Part shown: piece by piece, positions 25,590 to 33,491 of the stretch
Layout of the letters: every line of letters starts with the position of its first letter
How positions within the stretch are numbered: position 1 is the stretch's first letter
Assembly: GCF_029892565.1 (NCBI RefSeq)
Contig: NZ_JARXVH010000024.1
Coordinates: 1-64,000 of the forward strand
Direction of reading: 5' to 3'
Origin: Streptomyces pseudovenezuelae
GTDB lineage: Bacteria > Actinomycetota > Actinomycetes > Streptomycetales > Streptomycetaceae
DNA length: 64,000 nt
Translations under genes and position numbers: made by a program
The notes under the pieces: generated by a model
Seen by the model: only the letters and a program-made list of their open reading frames with translations
Told to the model about the DNA's origin: nothing
The model's database searches: none

Positions 25590-26554
25590 GGTGCGACGCC
25601 GGTCGCCAACCGGAAGCCGACCGGATACAGCGGTCCAGGGAAGGCGCCGTGCCGCCTACGTGTGCGGGTGAGGTCGCCGAAGCGGGAGAAACTGCCGCCC
25701 CGGGCGATTCGGTAGGTGCCCATGGTCTCGACCAGATGGTCCTCGACATGGGCGCCACCGGGGTAGGGATGGTAGTCGTCCGCGACGTACTCCTCCACGT
25801 TGCCGCCCATGTCGAGGACTCCGTAGGGTGAGCGTCCGGCCGGGAACACGCCCACGGGGGTGGTGGTGTGCACGCCCGTCTCGCGGGTGTTGGCCGCCCC
25901 GGGATCGAATGCGGCACCCCACGGGTACTCTCTGCCGTCCGTCCCCTTGGCCGCGTGCTCCCACTCGCTCTCTGTCGGCAGCCGCCACGGGTGGCCGGAG
26001 CGCGCGCTGAGCCACCGCGCATAGGCGTCCGCCGATCCGGGGAGCACTCCGGCCACAGGATGGTTGCCGCGGTCGTACGGGAAGGCCCCCAGATACCAGG
26101 TGCTTGGCCGGTCGTCGTGGCCGGTCTCCGAGAGGAAGTCCAGGTACTCCCCGTTGGTGACGGGATAGGTGGCGATCCAAAAGGTATTGAGTCGGACTTC
26201 GTGGACCGGTGTCTCCTTGTTGATCCAGGACGCTTCGACTCCGACATGGCGCCAGTTGGCGACGATATCGTTGACGGCAGCCGGGGGGAGGCCGATTTCC
26301 GCCGTTCCTCCGGGAACGGCGCACACTGCGGGTGTCGAGGTGATGCGCGGGTCGCCGAGCAGGGCGAGCATGCCACCTGCCACCAGTCGCTGCGCCAGCG
26401 GAGCGCACGGGTCTTCGACCATGGCGGCGAGTCCGTCGGTTTCGGAGCCGGCGAGTAGGCGGGCTTCATCCGGGCTGGGACAGACTGTACGGCGGGACGC
26501 CAAGGGCGCATGATGCCGGAAGTGCGGAGACTTCGACACGTCCTCCAGTCTCAT
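25586..26554 (-). CDS. SUMF1/FGE-fold protein of a toxoflavin-type cluster (ToxD-like)
   Basis: This 322-residue protein is last in a five-gene minus-strand operon. A formylglycine-generating-enzyme-type (FGE-sulfatase) domain spans about residues 75-318: VPGGTAEIG, VTNGEYLDF, RLPTESEWEHAAKG, YPWG, GVLDMGGNVEEYVADDY, RIARGGSFSRF, GFRLA. The paired active-site cysteines of true FGE, expected in the block after RGGS, are absent (RFGDLTRTRRRHGAF). It is therefore unlikely to make formylglycine. In toxoflavin operons ToxD is, to my knowledge, such a protein beside GTP cyclohydrolase II and a WD-repeat protein. Its ATG overlaps the previous stop (ATGA). Its own stop codon lies in the end of an IS1634 relic, so a few C-terminal residues may be lost. 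Confidence 0.8.
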   Translation of the reverse strand: MRLEDVSKSPHFRHHAPLASRRTVCPSPDEARLLAGSETDGLAAMVEDPCAPLAQRLVAGGMLALLGDPRITSTPAVCAVPGGTAEIGLPPAAVNDIVANWRHVGVEASWINKETPVHEVRLNTFWIATYPVTNGEYLDFLSETGHDDRPSTWYLGAFPYDRGNHPVAGVLPGSADAYARWLSARSGHPWRLPTESEWEHAAKGTDGREYPWGAAFDPGAANTRETGVHTTTPVGVFPAGRSPYGVLDMGGNVEEYVADDYHPYPGGAHVEDHLVETMGTYRIARGGSFSRFGDLTRTRRRHGAFPGPLYPVGFRLATGVAP

Positions 26555-27201
26555 GCCGGCCTCCAGTCGGCGCCCGTGAGGTTGTGTCCGCCCAACTTTG
26601 CCTTCGCTTCGAGGTATCTGGCGTTCTCAGCGGTCAGGTGCACCTCGGTGGCGACGATGGACGAGAGGGTGATGCCGTGTTCCTGCAACTGGCGTGCCTT
26701 CTCCGGGTTGTTGGTGAGCAGTCTGATGCGGTTGAGCCCGAGGACGTGGAGCATCGCGGCGGCCACCGCGTAGTTGCGCTCGTCCTCGCCCCGGCCGATG
26801 AGGCGGTTCGCTTCGAAGGTGTCCTTGCCCCGGTCCTGGAGCACGTAGGTGTCCAGCTTGTTGTAGAGGCCGATGCCGCGACCCTCCTGACGGAGGTAGA
26901 GCAGCACGCCACCCTCCACGGCCAGGCGTGTGAGGGCCTCGTCGAGTTGTGGCCCGCAGTCACAGCGGGCGGACCCGAAGATGTCTCCCGTCATGCATTC
27001 GCTGTGGACGCGCACCAGCGGAGTCTCGGCATGCGGGATTTCCTGGGGCGGGACCAGTACGGCGATGTGCTCACCGGGGTCGGGAAGTCCCTCGAACGTT
27101 ACGAGTTCCGCCTGCGCGTTGTTCGCCCTCGTCAGTGTGACGCTCACCCGGGCCCGTACGGTGGCTGCTGTGAGAGCGGTGGCAAGCGGTGTTTTCGTCA
27201 T
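26551..27201 (-). CDS. GTP cyclohydrolase II (RibA/ToxB-like)
   Basis: This 216-residue enzyme is a stand-alone GTP cyclohydrolase II. It opens GTP to 2,5-diamino-6-ribosylamino-4-pyrimidinone 5'-phosphate, releasing formate and pyrophosphate. Zinc ligands are Cys69, Cys80 and Cys82 (HSECMTGDIFGSARCDCG), with the family's 11+2 spacing. The catalytic/GTP loop RQEGRGIGLYNKL and the DTFEANRLIGRGEDERNY block are intact. It is not fused to a DHBP synthase and no riboflavin genes are near, so it serves a dedicated pathway. Its ATG overlaps the WD40 gene stop and its stop overlaps the next ATG, making a coupled ToxC-ToxB-ToxD-like trio. Confidence 0.94.
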   Translation of the reverse strand: MTKTPLATALTAATVRARVSVTLTRANNAQAELVTFEGLPDPGEHIAVLVPPQEIPHAETPLVRVHSECMTGDIFGSARCDCGPQLDEALTRLAVEGGVLLYLRQEGRGIGLYNKLDTYVLQDRGKDTFEANRLIGRGEDERNYAVAAAMLHVLGLNRIRLLTNNPEKARQLQEHGITLSSIVATEVHLTAENARYLEAKAKLGGHNLTGADWRPA

Positions 27202-29057
27202 GCTGTGACGGCCCTCCCGGCCGCGCGAGCGGCGGCGGCCAACTCGTCCACGTGCATGGTGCGTTGTACGCTCACCCTGCCGTTTGCGTCCTGTCCGACG
27301 ACAAGGACGCGACCGTCCCAGCCGGCCACGGCGACACGGGAGTTGTCCAGGGCGATCATGCAGGACAGTCCCTGGGTGAACTCGGCCAGTAACTGACCGG
27401 AGGCAAGTGTGCGGGCGTTGTCGCGCCAGTCGATGTGCCATGCGTACAGCCCGAAGTCGTAGGAGCCGGCGAGGACGAACGGCGCCTCGGGAGCGCCCAC
27501 GAGAGCCACACATTTGACCGACTCGTCCGGTCCGAGGAGTGTCTGTATGTCCAGCAGCCTCTGTTCACCACTCTCGGTGGTCTCGAACCGGCCCACTTTT
27601 ACGGTGTGGTCGCGTGACGCGCTTGCGGCGACGTGCGCGCCCAGCGCGGCGACGGCGTTGACGAGGTTGCCGTGCTCCCAGAGAGTGGTGCGCTCCTGGA
27701 AGGAGCCGCCGGCCACGGTGCGGTCAGTGGCGGCCGAGAGGAACCCGCTGCCTGACGTCGCCAGGGACTTCACGGAACCCTCGTGCGCCGCACTGCGGTC
27801 GGTGATGTTCAGGGTCTGCGGGTCCAGCCCCACGAGTTCGCCGTTGTAGGTGCCGGCGACGATTCGCTCGCCGTCGTGGCACAGAGAGGGGATGGGCGCG
27901 TTGATTTTCTGGCTGGACGTGGTGGTGCCGTCCTCGTACCGGACCACGTGACCCGAATAGGTGCCCGCGTACAGCGTCACTCCGCGGGTGATCAGGGAAA
28001 GGATCGGCGCCTCCGTCACGTGCAGTTGACGGGCGGTGTCGTGTGCTGTCGCGAGATCGACGGCCAGCACACTGCCGGAATCGCAGCCCAACAGGAGTTC
28101 GTCACCCATGAGAGCCATGGCGTTGGTGCCGTGGTTGGGGGTGTCCGGCCCGGATATCCGGGCCGCGGACGCAAGGTCGAGCAGGTGGGGTGCGTTCCAG
28201 AAACTCCCCGCTGCCAGGGTCCCCTGGACGACCGACACGGACCGAGGCCAGACTCGGGCGTCGTAGATCTTGTGAAGGGCGGTGCCGCGCGCGCTGTAGA
28301 CATGTAGGAACCCGTCGTAGGCGCCGACCGCGAAGGTTTCGTCGTCATCGGCCCAGCTGACGGCCCTGGCAGCGGATTCGGACACCTGGACAGTGAGGAC
28401 AGGTTGGAGGGTACCGGTCAGGAGGCTGACCGAGCCGTCGTCACAGGCGATCGCCAGTGTCTTGCCGTCATGGGACCAGGCGCACCCTTCTACAGAGGAG
28501 GCGTAGTGCCTGGTCGCAGGCGGGATCTCGGAGTCGGGATCGCTTACGGCCACCATTCCGTCTTCGCCCACGGTCGCCACCAGGCCGCCGGGGCTGACGG
28601 AGACCATCATGCAGTGGGCGGCGTGGGAGCCGACCTCGCCGAGGAACGTTCCGGCCAGTGCGTTCCACAGGGTGGCCCGGCCGTCCTCCGACACGCAGAT
28701 GAGACGTTCCCCGTCGGGCATCCACGCGACGGAGTTGATGTCGTCGGTGTGACGGGCCAGGACGTTGACGAGTTTCGCCGGCCCTTCTTCGGATATCCGC
28801 CAGATCCCTGCCGTCTTGTCCGCGGAAGCCGTGGCCAGGAGGCTGGAGTCGACCGGGTTCCAGGCCGATGCGTTCACCAGCCTGCGGTGGCGCAGTTGGG
28901 CCTTGATGCGGGGCCGTGCGGGGACGGTGGTGTCCCAGACCAGGACGCTGCCGTCGTACGAACAACTCGCCAAATGTCGGCCGTCAGAGCTGAACGCCAC
29001 ATGAGTGACTGGTGCGGAGTGGCCGGTCGGATTGGCCGGCAGACTGATCGTGCGCAT
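27198..29057 (-). CDS. WD40-repeat beta-propeller protein (ToxC-like)
   Basis: This encodes 619 residues from ATG 29057, with AAGGA upstream; the frame extends 15 codons further. Typical WD units are clear in the N-terminal half: HSAPVTHVAFSSDGRHLASCSYDGSVLVWD, RLVNASAWNPVDSSLLATASADKTAGIW, DDINSVAWMPDGERLICVSEDGRATLWN and SVEGCAWSHDGKTLAIACDDGSVSLL. Degenerate blades continue to about residue 600, suggesting two propellers. There is no signal peptide or enzymatic motif. In toxoflavin operons a WD-repeat protein (ToxC) of unclear role sits beside GTP cyclohydrolase II. The stop overlaps the next ATG (ATGA). Confidence 0.85.
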   Translation of the reverse strand: MRTISLPANPTGHSAPVTHVAFSSDGRHLASCSYDGSVLVWDTTVPARPRIKAQLRHRRLVNASAWNPVDSSLLATASADKTAGIWRISEEGPAKLVNVLARHTDDINSVAWMPDGERLICVSEDGRATLWNALAGTFLGEVGSHAAHCMMVSVSPGGLVATVGEDGMVAVSDPDSEIPPATRHYASSVEGCAWSHDGKTLAIACDDGSVSLLTGTLQPVLTVQVSESAARAVSWADDDETFAVGAYDGFLHVYSARGTALHKIYDARVWPRSVSVVQGTLAAGSFWNAPHLLDLASAARISGPDTPNHGTNAMALMGDELLLGCDSGSVLAVDLATAHDTARQLHVTEAPILSLITRGVTLYAGTYSGHVVRYEDGTTTSSQKINAPIPSLCHDGERIVAGTYNGELVGLDPQTLNITDRSAAHEGSVKSLATSGSGFLSAATDRTVAGGSFQERTTLWEHGNLVNAVAALGAHVAASASRDHTVKVGRFETTESGEQRLLDIQTLLGPDESVKCVALVGAPEAPFVLAGSYDFGLYAWHIDWRDNARTLASGQLLAEFTQGLSCMIALDNSRVAVAGWDGRVLVVGQDANGRVSVQRTMHVDELAAAARAAGRAVTA

Positions 29058-29123
29058 GCTGTGGTCCTTGCTGTTGGCGGCTGCGCGAAGGCCGACCGGC
29101 ACTGCGGGCCGTGCGCTGGTCGG

Positions 29124-30395
29124 TTACTCGACGGGAACGTCCTTGCTGGTGAGCGGAGGACTGTCGGCAGAGTCCGAGTCGTCCCACTGCGGCCAGAAGC
29201 GGGCCAGACACAGTAGGGACAGCCCCGCCGTCATACCGAGTGCCACCAGGACGGCGGTGCTGCCCAACGCGCCCTGTACGACCGGGATCAGAAGCGGGGC
29301 GATGAGCAGTGGGATACCGATGAAGAGGTTGAAGAGTCCCTCGGCTCTGCCGAGCACCTCGGACGGGAGGTACTTGACGATGATCATCGCTGACACGGCG
29401 GTCATCGCCGATCGCATGGTGAAGAACGCCACCATGCAGGGCACGAAGGTCCAGGGTGAGTCGACGGTCATGGCGAACAGCGCGGCGGTCATGACCGCGA
29501 CCGACACGGCCAGCACGTATCGGGGACGGGCGCGTGCCCGGGCCGCGATGTAGGCGCTGCCCGCGAGCGCGCCCACGTTCGCCGTCCCCTGCGCGACACT
29601 CACTCCGCTGGCCGACACGTCCCAGTGATCGCGCAGGTACCAGACCATGAAGGACAGGACTCCGATGCCGCTGGCGAACTGCAGCGGAAGCGCGGTCAGT
29701 TGTACGTACATGACTCTTTTCTCGGCCTTGACGATGTGCCAGCCGTCGATGATGTCCCGCCCGAGAGTGATCGGCCGTCTCGGCACCGGCCGATCCTTGG
29801 CCGGCGGGTGAACCCCGGCCAACCACACGGCGATCGGGGCGAGGAAGGAGGCCACGTTGAACCAGAGCAGTCCCAGGTATCCGACCAGGCCGACGCCGAC
29901 CGCGACGACGATCGGACCCACGACGTTCGAGGTGACGAAGAGGGTGCTCAGGGCGGCACGCGAGCGCGCGGCATTGTGCGGGAACATGCCCCGCACCCCC
30001 GCGATCCAGCCGCTGCGGTACATCTCGCCGCCCACCTGCACCACTGTTGCCAGACCGAACAACACCGGCATGGATACGTGATCGTTCAGTACGCAGAGGT
30101 TGAGGGCCACTGCGCCGGTGAGCTGCACCAGGAGCCCTGGCACGACGAACACCCGAGGTCCCCAGTGGTCCACGACTGCGCCGAGCAACGGGCTGAGAAG
30201 CACAACGGCCGGGGCGAGGGCCGCCAGCAGGGACATCGTGCGCAGCGAGCCCGTGAGGTCGTAGATGTACAGCGGCAGCCCGACCTTGTAGGCCGACTCA
30301 CCCAGGTTGTTGGCGAAGTTGCCGCAGGCGAAGACGAGGAACCTGCGCTCCCGCCAAGGAGCCGCCTCGATGTCCGCCTGCTGAGTCTGCGTCAT
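29124..30395 (-). CDS. MFS transporter, probable exporter of the cluster product
   Basis: This 423-residue protein has about twelve hydrophobic helices. FACGNFANNLGESAYKVGLPLYIYDLTGS opens helix 1, and SPLLGAVVDHWGPRVFVVPG matches the MFS loop 2-3 region. A central cytoplasmic loop (PPAKDRPVPRRPITLGRD) divides two six-helix halves. The type resembles macrolide-efflux-like MFS pumps. It lies within the operon, 6 bases after the second beta-propeller gene's stop and 66 bases before the WD40 start. Export or self-protection is the likely role, inferred from context. Confidence 0.9.
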   Translation of the reverse strand: MTQTQQADIEAAPWRERRFLVFACGNFANNLGESAYKVGLPLYIYDLTGSLRTMSLLAALAPAVVLLSPLLGAVVDHWGPRVFVVPGLLVQLTGAVALNLCVLNDHVSMPVLFGLATVVQVGGEMYRSGWIAGVRGMFPHNAARSRAALSTLFVTSNVVGPIVVAVGVGLVGYLGLLWFNVASFLAPIAVWLAGVHPPAKDRPVPRRPITLGRDIIDGWHIVKAEKRVMYVQLTALPLQFASGIGVLSFMVWYLRDHWDVSASGVSVAQGTANVGALAGSAYIAARARARPRYVLAVSVAVMTAALFAMTVDSPWTFVPCMVAFFTMRSAMTAVSAMIIVKYLPSEVLGRAEGLFNLFIGIPLLIAPLLIPVVQGALGSTAVLVALGMTAGLSLLCLARFWPQWDDSDSADSPPLTSKDVPVE

Positions 30396-30401
30396 ACTCG
30401 A

Positions 30402-32300
30402 TCACGCCTGCTCCGGGACAGGCATGTCGCCCAGGCGGTAATGAGCGGCCCGGCGCGGCAGCCAGCAGTCCTCCAGCTTGCCGAAAGTGCCTTCCTGCGC
30501 GGGTTTGTCCAACCGATACAGCGACAGGACCCCGGTCCGGCAGCCGACCAAGAGATGTGCCACACCGGCCGTGTCCCGTATCGTGGCCAGTGCCTTGGGG
30601 TAGCCGGGCAGTTCTTCGAGGAAGCCCAGGAACTCGTCGCCCTCGTAGGAATAGGCGCCGATCTGCATCCCGTAGGAACTGACACACACGAGTCCGTCGT
30701 GGATGGTCGCGTTCTCGGCGGTGTTCGACAGCAGGTCACCCCATTGCCGTCGCACTCCGTGCCCGATCTCGATCTCCTTGAGGCCGCCGTCGCCGACGAC
30801 GTACAGGTAGTTTCCCTGCGCCCAGAGGCGTTTGGGGTAGTCACCCTGATCGAGCCGCCACGTCGGCTCCGTGGACCCGTCGTCGAAGAGGGCGATGACC
30901 CCGTTCCTGGTGCCCAGGACACGTTCACCGGTCGGCAGATAGGCGCTGGTCCATACGGGCAGGCCATCAACCGACAGGACGGCGAGCTGTTCACCGCTTC
31001 GGGCGTCGAGTTCGACCGCGCCCGAGTTGCTCGCTACAAGTGCCCGGTTGCCGTCGGGCGAGACGGCCACGGTGTGCAGGAGCGAGGGCAACTCGATGTC
31101 CCACTGCGGCGGGCTGCCGCGGACCGCCCTGAAGACGTGCCTGTCCCGGGTGATGGCCAGCCATCCACCGTCGACCGGGGCGACGCGACGGGTGAATCCG
31201 TACCCCGTCTCATGGTCCTCCAGAATGCGAAGCGTCGGCCCGCTGGCGGCCTGGTGGACCTCGGCGACGGCCACACCGGAGTCGGTGGCGCAGTAGAGAA
31301 CGGACAGATCCTCCACGGACGGCTGAATGTCCCAGACCGCCTGCCGCCGGAATCCGAGGCCTCGCACGAAAGTGCCGTCCTCAGTGAGCTTGACGATTTC
31401 TCCGTCCTGGCACAGTACGAATACGTCGCCTGTCGGACCAACGGTGATGTCGCTGAGCTGGTGCGAGAACCCGCCGACGACGCGCTCGATCCGCAGACTC
31501 TTCTCCGAGTTGTCGAAGATGTGCAGTTCACTGTCGAACCCACCCGAGTAAGCGCGCATATAGTCCGGTGAGAAGATGACGAACTCGACATCGTCCCGAG
31601 CGAAGAGTGCTTCGTCTTCCTTCTCTCCGTCCGTCGAAACGACGACGATCCCGTTGGCGACATCGGCCGTCTCTCCCTCACCAAAATCCTGTGTGCACCA
31701 AAAACGGTGGTGACGGGCGTCGTAACGGACACGGTGGATGCTTCCGTCATCGAGCTTCACGTGTTTGGGGAATTCCATGGTGGCGAAGTTGCCAAATCGG
31801 AGATTACCCTCTTTGTCTGATATCGCATGCTGTGTCGGGTGGTCCGTCGACGCCCATTCCATCGGGCTTTCACCGCAGATGTTCGGCCGGATCTCCAGAA
31901 CCTCGAACGTTTCCAGGTCGATGACCAGCATCTGGTGGTGGTAGCCGCTCGTCACGTAGACCCGGCCGTCCCACACTCCGATTCCGCGTGACGTGACAGG
32001 AGAGGGCTCTTCGCGCTCGATCAGCGTCGACGGATCGCAGACGTTGGCCGGGTCCAAGCGGTTGACCAGGTCTAATGTGTCAAGGGACCACCGCAGCACC
32101 GCACCCATACGGTCTTTGCCGATGACCCACGGCCCAGCCACGGTCAGTCCGTACAGCGGGCGGCCCTGCGGTGGCCGGGGCGAGGACCGAATGACATTCA
32201 GGTCGTCATCCAGAAGATGCACCCGCCCGAAGGCATCGGAGCAGATAAGCCCCGTACCCTCGACGTAGACAATTCTGACGATGCGGTCCGTTAATTCCAC
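30402..32300 (-). CDS. Second beta-propeller protein of the cluster
   Basis: This encodes 632 residues from GTG 32300, chosen for GGGAGG 7 bases upstream; the open frame runs 28 codons further but into the hairpin. Repeated four-strand blades are visible: GLICSDAFGRVHLLDDDLNVI, GRVYVTSGYHHQMLVIDLETFEV, AVSPDGNRALVASNSGAVELDARSG and LYVVGDGGLKEIEIG. No signal peptide or catalytic motif is seen. It is a different propeller from the WD40 protein downstream. A His/Cys/Trp-containing stretch (RHHRFWCTQDFGEGE) near residue 205 is unusual. Function is unknown; it heads the biosynthetic operon after a 13-codon ORF and a hairpin. Confidence 0.82.
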   Translation of the reverse strand: MELTDRIVRIVYVEGTGLICSDAFGRVHLLDDDLNVIRSSPRPPQGRPLYGLTVAGPWVIGKDRMGAVLRWSLDTLDLVNRLDPANVCDPSTLIEREEPSPVTSRGIGVWDGRVYVTSGYHHQMLVIDLETFEVLEIRPNICGESPMEWASTDHPTQHAISDKEGNLRFGNFATMEFPKHVKLDDGSIHRVRYDARHHRFWCTQDFGEGETADVANGIVVVSTDGEKEDEALFARDDVEFVIFSPDYMRAYSGGFDSELHIFDNSEKSLRIERVVGGFSHQLSDITVGPTGDVFVLCQDGEIVKLTEDGTFVRGLGFRRQAVWDIQPSVEDLSVLYCATDSGVAVAEVHQAASGPTLRILEDHETGYGFTRRVAPVDGGWLAITRDRHVFRAVRGSPPQWDIELPSLLHTVAVSPDGNRALVASNSGAVELDARSGEQLAVLSVDGLPVWTSAYLPTGERVLGTRNGVIALFDDGSTEPTWRLDQGDYPKRLWAQGNYLYVVGDGGLKEIEIGHGVRRQWGDLLSNTAENATIHDGLVCVSSYGMQIGAYSYEGDEFLGFLEELPGYPKALATIRDTAGVAHLLVGCRTGVLSLYRLDKPAQEGTFGKLEDCWLPRRAAHYRLGDMPVPEQA

Positions 32301-32340
32301 GCCGGCCTCCCTTTGGCCAGTGATTTCGGACAGTCGGGAG

Positions 32341-32372
32341 GGAGGCCGGCCGATTGATCCCGGCCGGCCTCC
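32341..32372 (-). terminator. Perfect hairpin between the 13-codon ORF and the beta-propeller gene
   Basis: GGAGGCCGGCCG (32341-32352) pairs perfectly with CGGCCGGCCTCC (32361-32372) across an 8-base loop. It starts 9 bases downstream of the short ORF's stop and lies 41 bases before the propeller GTG. It could act as a partial terminator that makes the leader more abundant than the operon, or as an attenuator coupled to translation of the leader. Structure is seen; function is inferred. Confidence 0.7.
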
Positions 32373-32380
32373 GATCGTGG

Positions 32381-32422
32381 TCAACGGACCATGCGGACGT
32401 TACGGCGGACAGGCTTCGTCAT
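32381..32422 (-). CDS. 13-codon Arg-rich ORF, candidate precursor or leader peptide
   Basis: ATG at 32422-32420 through TGA at 32383-32381 encodes MTKPVRRNVRMVR. GGGGG ends 10 bases upstream of the ATG as a possible ribosome site. It is the first reading frame of a six-ORF minus-strand unit and is separated from the beta-propeller gene by a perfect hairpin. Four of its 13 residues are Arg, including an adjacent pair. Such a layout suits either a minimal ribosomal precursor peptide for the cluster or a regulatory leader sensing Arg-tRNA. An open frame continues upstream in phase for 99 codons but has atypical composition and crosses the divergent promoter. Reality of translation is unproven. 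Confidence 0.4.
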   Translation of the reverse strand: MTKPVRRNVRMVR

Positions 32423-32717
32423 CTGAAAACACCCCCATTCATACCGAAGGCGAGTGATCCCGCTTTGCAAAGCACTGCGATCGTATGCACCACCGCGATG
32501 ACGACCGCAAGTTCCGTGCAGTGTGATCTGCGCCACACGTATATTGCGGACATTCAGGGTGATTGTCCGATTCTTCTGAACGGTTTTCAGCCAAAGGCCA
32601 TCGAATTCTCGCCCCTCGATTTTCAGGCAAACCCGACTGGGTAGTCGCCTGCAAAATTGTCGTCTTGTTTGAAGCAGGCTGGCAAAATTCTGGTCAATTG
32701 AGATGGAGGAAGTGTGC
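32423..32717. promoter_or_regulatory. Divergent control region of the azapteridine-type cluster
   Basis: This 295-base gap is distinctly AT-richer than its surroundings. It contains an inverted repeat CGGACA/TGTCCG (32547-32552 and 32564-32569) and a direct repeat TTTTCAGSCAAA (32584-32595 and 32620-32631). GCAAAATT occurs twice at 31-base spacing (32651-32658 and 32682-32689), about three helical turns. Divergent promoters for both arms must lie here, and these repeats are candidate operators. No regulator gene lies within the cluster, so the factor is encoded elsewhere. Confidence 0.55.
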
Positions 32718-33491
32718 ATGTCTCGCGATATCCCTGATCAACTGTGGAAGAAATTGACGAGCACGGTGGGACTCGTTGCCGTCCGAAGTGGCGGGGCTAT
32801 CAACGTCATGTCCGCGGAGTGGTCCTACTTCGTCAATAAGACCCCGCTTTACGCGGCCGTAGTTCTCGGCCCGAGTTCAGAGAGCCGCCAGCTCCTGCCG
32901 TCAGCGGGAGAGTTCAGCCTCACCCTCTGCTCAGAAGAACAGGCCGGGCTCGCGGACTTCGCCGGGAGCTTCTCCCTGAGCGAGATCGACAAATCCAGCA
33001 GCGAGCTCCTCGAGTTCGGCGAGGCGGAGAGCACCCGGACCCCCTGGGTCAGGGGAGGTCTGATCGCTTTGGAGTGCATCCTCCGTGACACGGTCTGCTT
33101 CCCGGTCCACCGCATGTACGTAGGCGAGGTGAGCGCCGTGCACGTCCCGGACCACAGTCCGCGACCGCTGGTGAAACACGGCCCCCTACATGCGCTGGGC
33201 ATGCCGGTGCACCGCACCGCGGTCGTGGCTGGCGCACAGGTCCTCGACGGCCCCGTCCTGCGCGTGGCAGCCACCGGTCCTGATGCTTCCGAGCCACCGG
33301 ACTGGCGGGTGAGGCTGCTGGTCCCGGGTGAGCCCTCCGTCGACCTCGGCATGCACCCGTCCGGTGAGTACGGAGATTTACTTGTCGACCTGCCGCTGCC
33401 GCCGGCTCCGCTCGCCGGGGCACGCATCAAGGTGGAACGCACTGGAGCCGAGCCCGGGTACGCGCGCCTCGACTCGAGGATCTGGCCGTGA
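32718..33491 (+). CDS. Flavin reductase-like (FMN-binding split barrel) protein
   Basis: This encodes 257 residues from ATG 32718, with GGAGGAAG upstream. The first 170 residues match the flavoredoxin/DIM6-NTAB group: LTSTVGLVAVRSGGAINVMSAEWSYFVNKTPLYAAVVLGPSSESRQLL, EFSLTLCSEEQAGLADFAGSFS, ALECILRDTVCFPVHRMYVGEVSAVHV. Such proteins bind FMN and reduce it or carry out flavin redox chemistry. The C-terminal 90 residues form an extra beta-rich segment with no obvious family. It is the first gene of the plus-strand arm and could supply redox chemistry, for instance for ring closure, in the neighbouring GTP-derived pathway; that role is inference. Confidence 0.82.
   Translation: MSRDIPDQLWKKLTSTVGLVAVRSGGAINVMSAEWSYFVNKTPLYAAVVLGPSSESRQLLPSAGEFSLTLCSEEQAGLADFAGSFSLSEIDKSSSELLEFGEAESTRTPWVRGGLIALECILRDTVCFPVHRMYVGEVSAVHVPDHSPRPLVKHGPLHALGMPVHRTAVVAGAQVLDGPVLRVAATGPDASEPPDWRVRLLVPGEPSVDLGMHPSGEYGDLLVDLPLPPAPLAGARIKVERTGAEPGYARLDSRIWP

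Noticed and set aside
26551..27201. GTP cyclohydrolase II as an ordinary riboflavin gene
   Set aside because: It is a stand-alone enzyme with no ribE, ribD or ribH nearby and is coupled on both sides to a WD40 and a SUMF1-fold gene, which fits a dedicated secondary pathway better.
29625..31571. 648-codon plus-strand open frame across the MFS and beta-propeller genes
   Set aside because: It crosses two well-supported minus-strand genes and has no motif or RBS.
32381..32719. 112-codon minus-strand frame whose end is the 13-codon ORF
   Set aside because: It spans the divergent promoter, overlaps the flavin-reductase start and has composition unlike the local coding sequence. The short internal ATG was preferred, although the longer frame is not strictly excluded.
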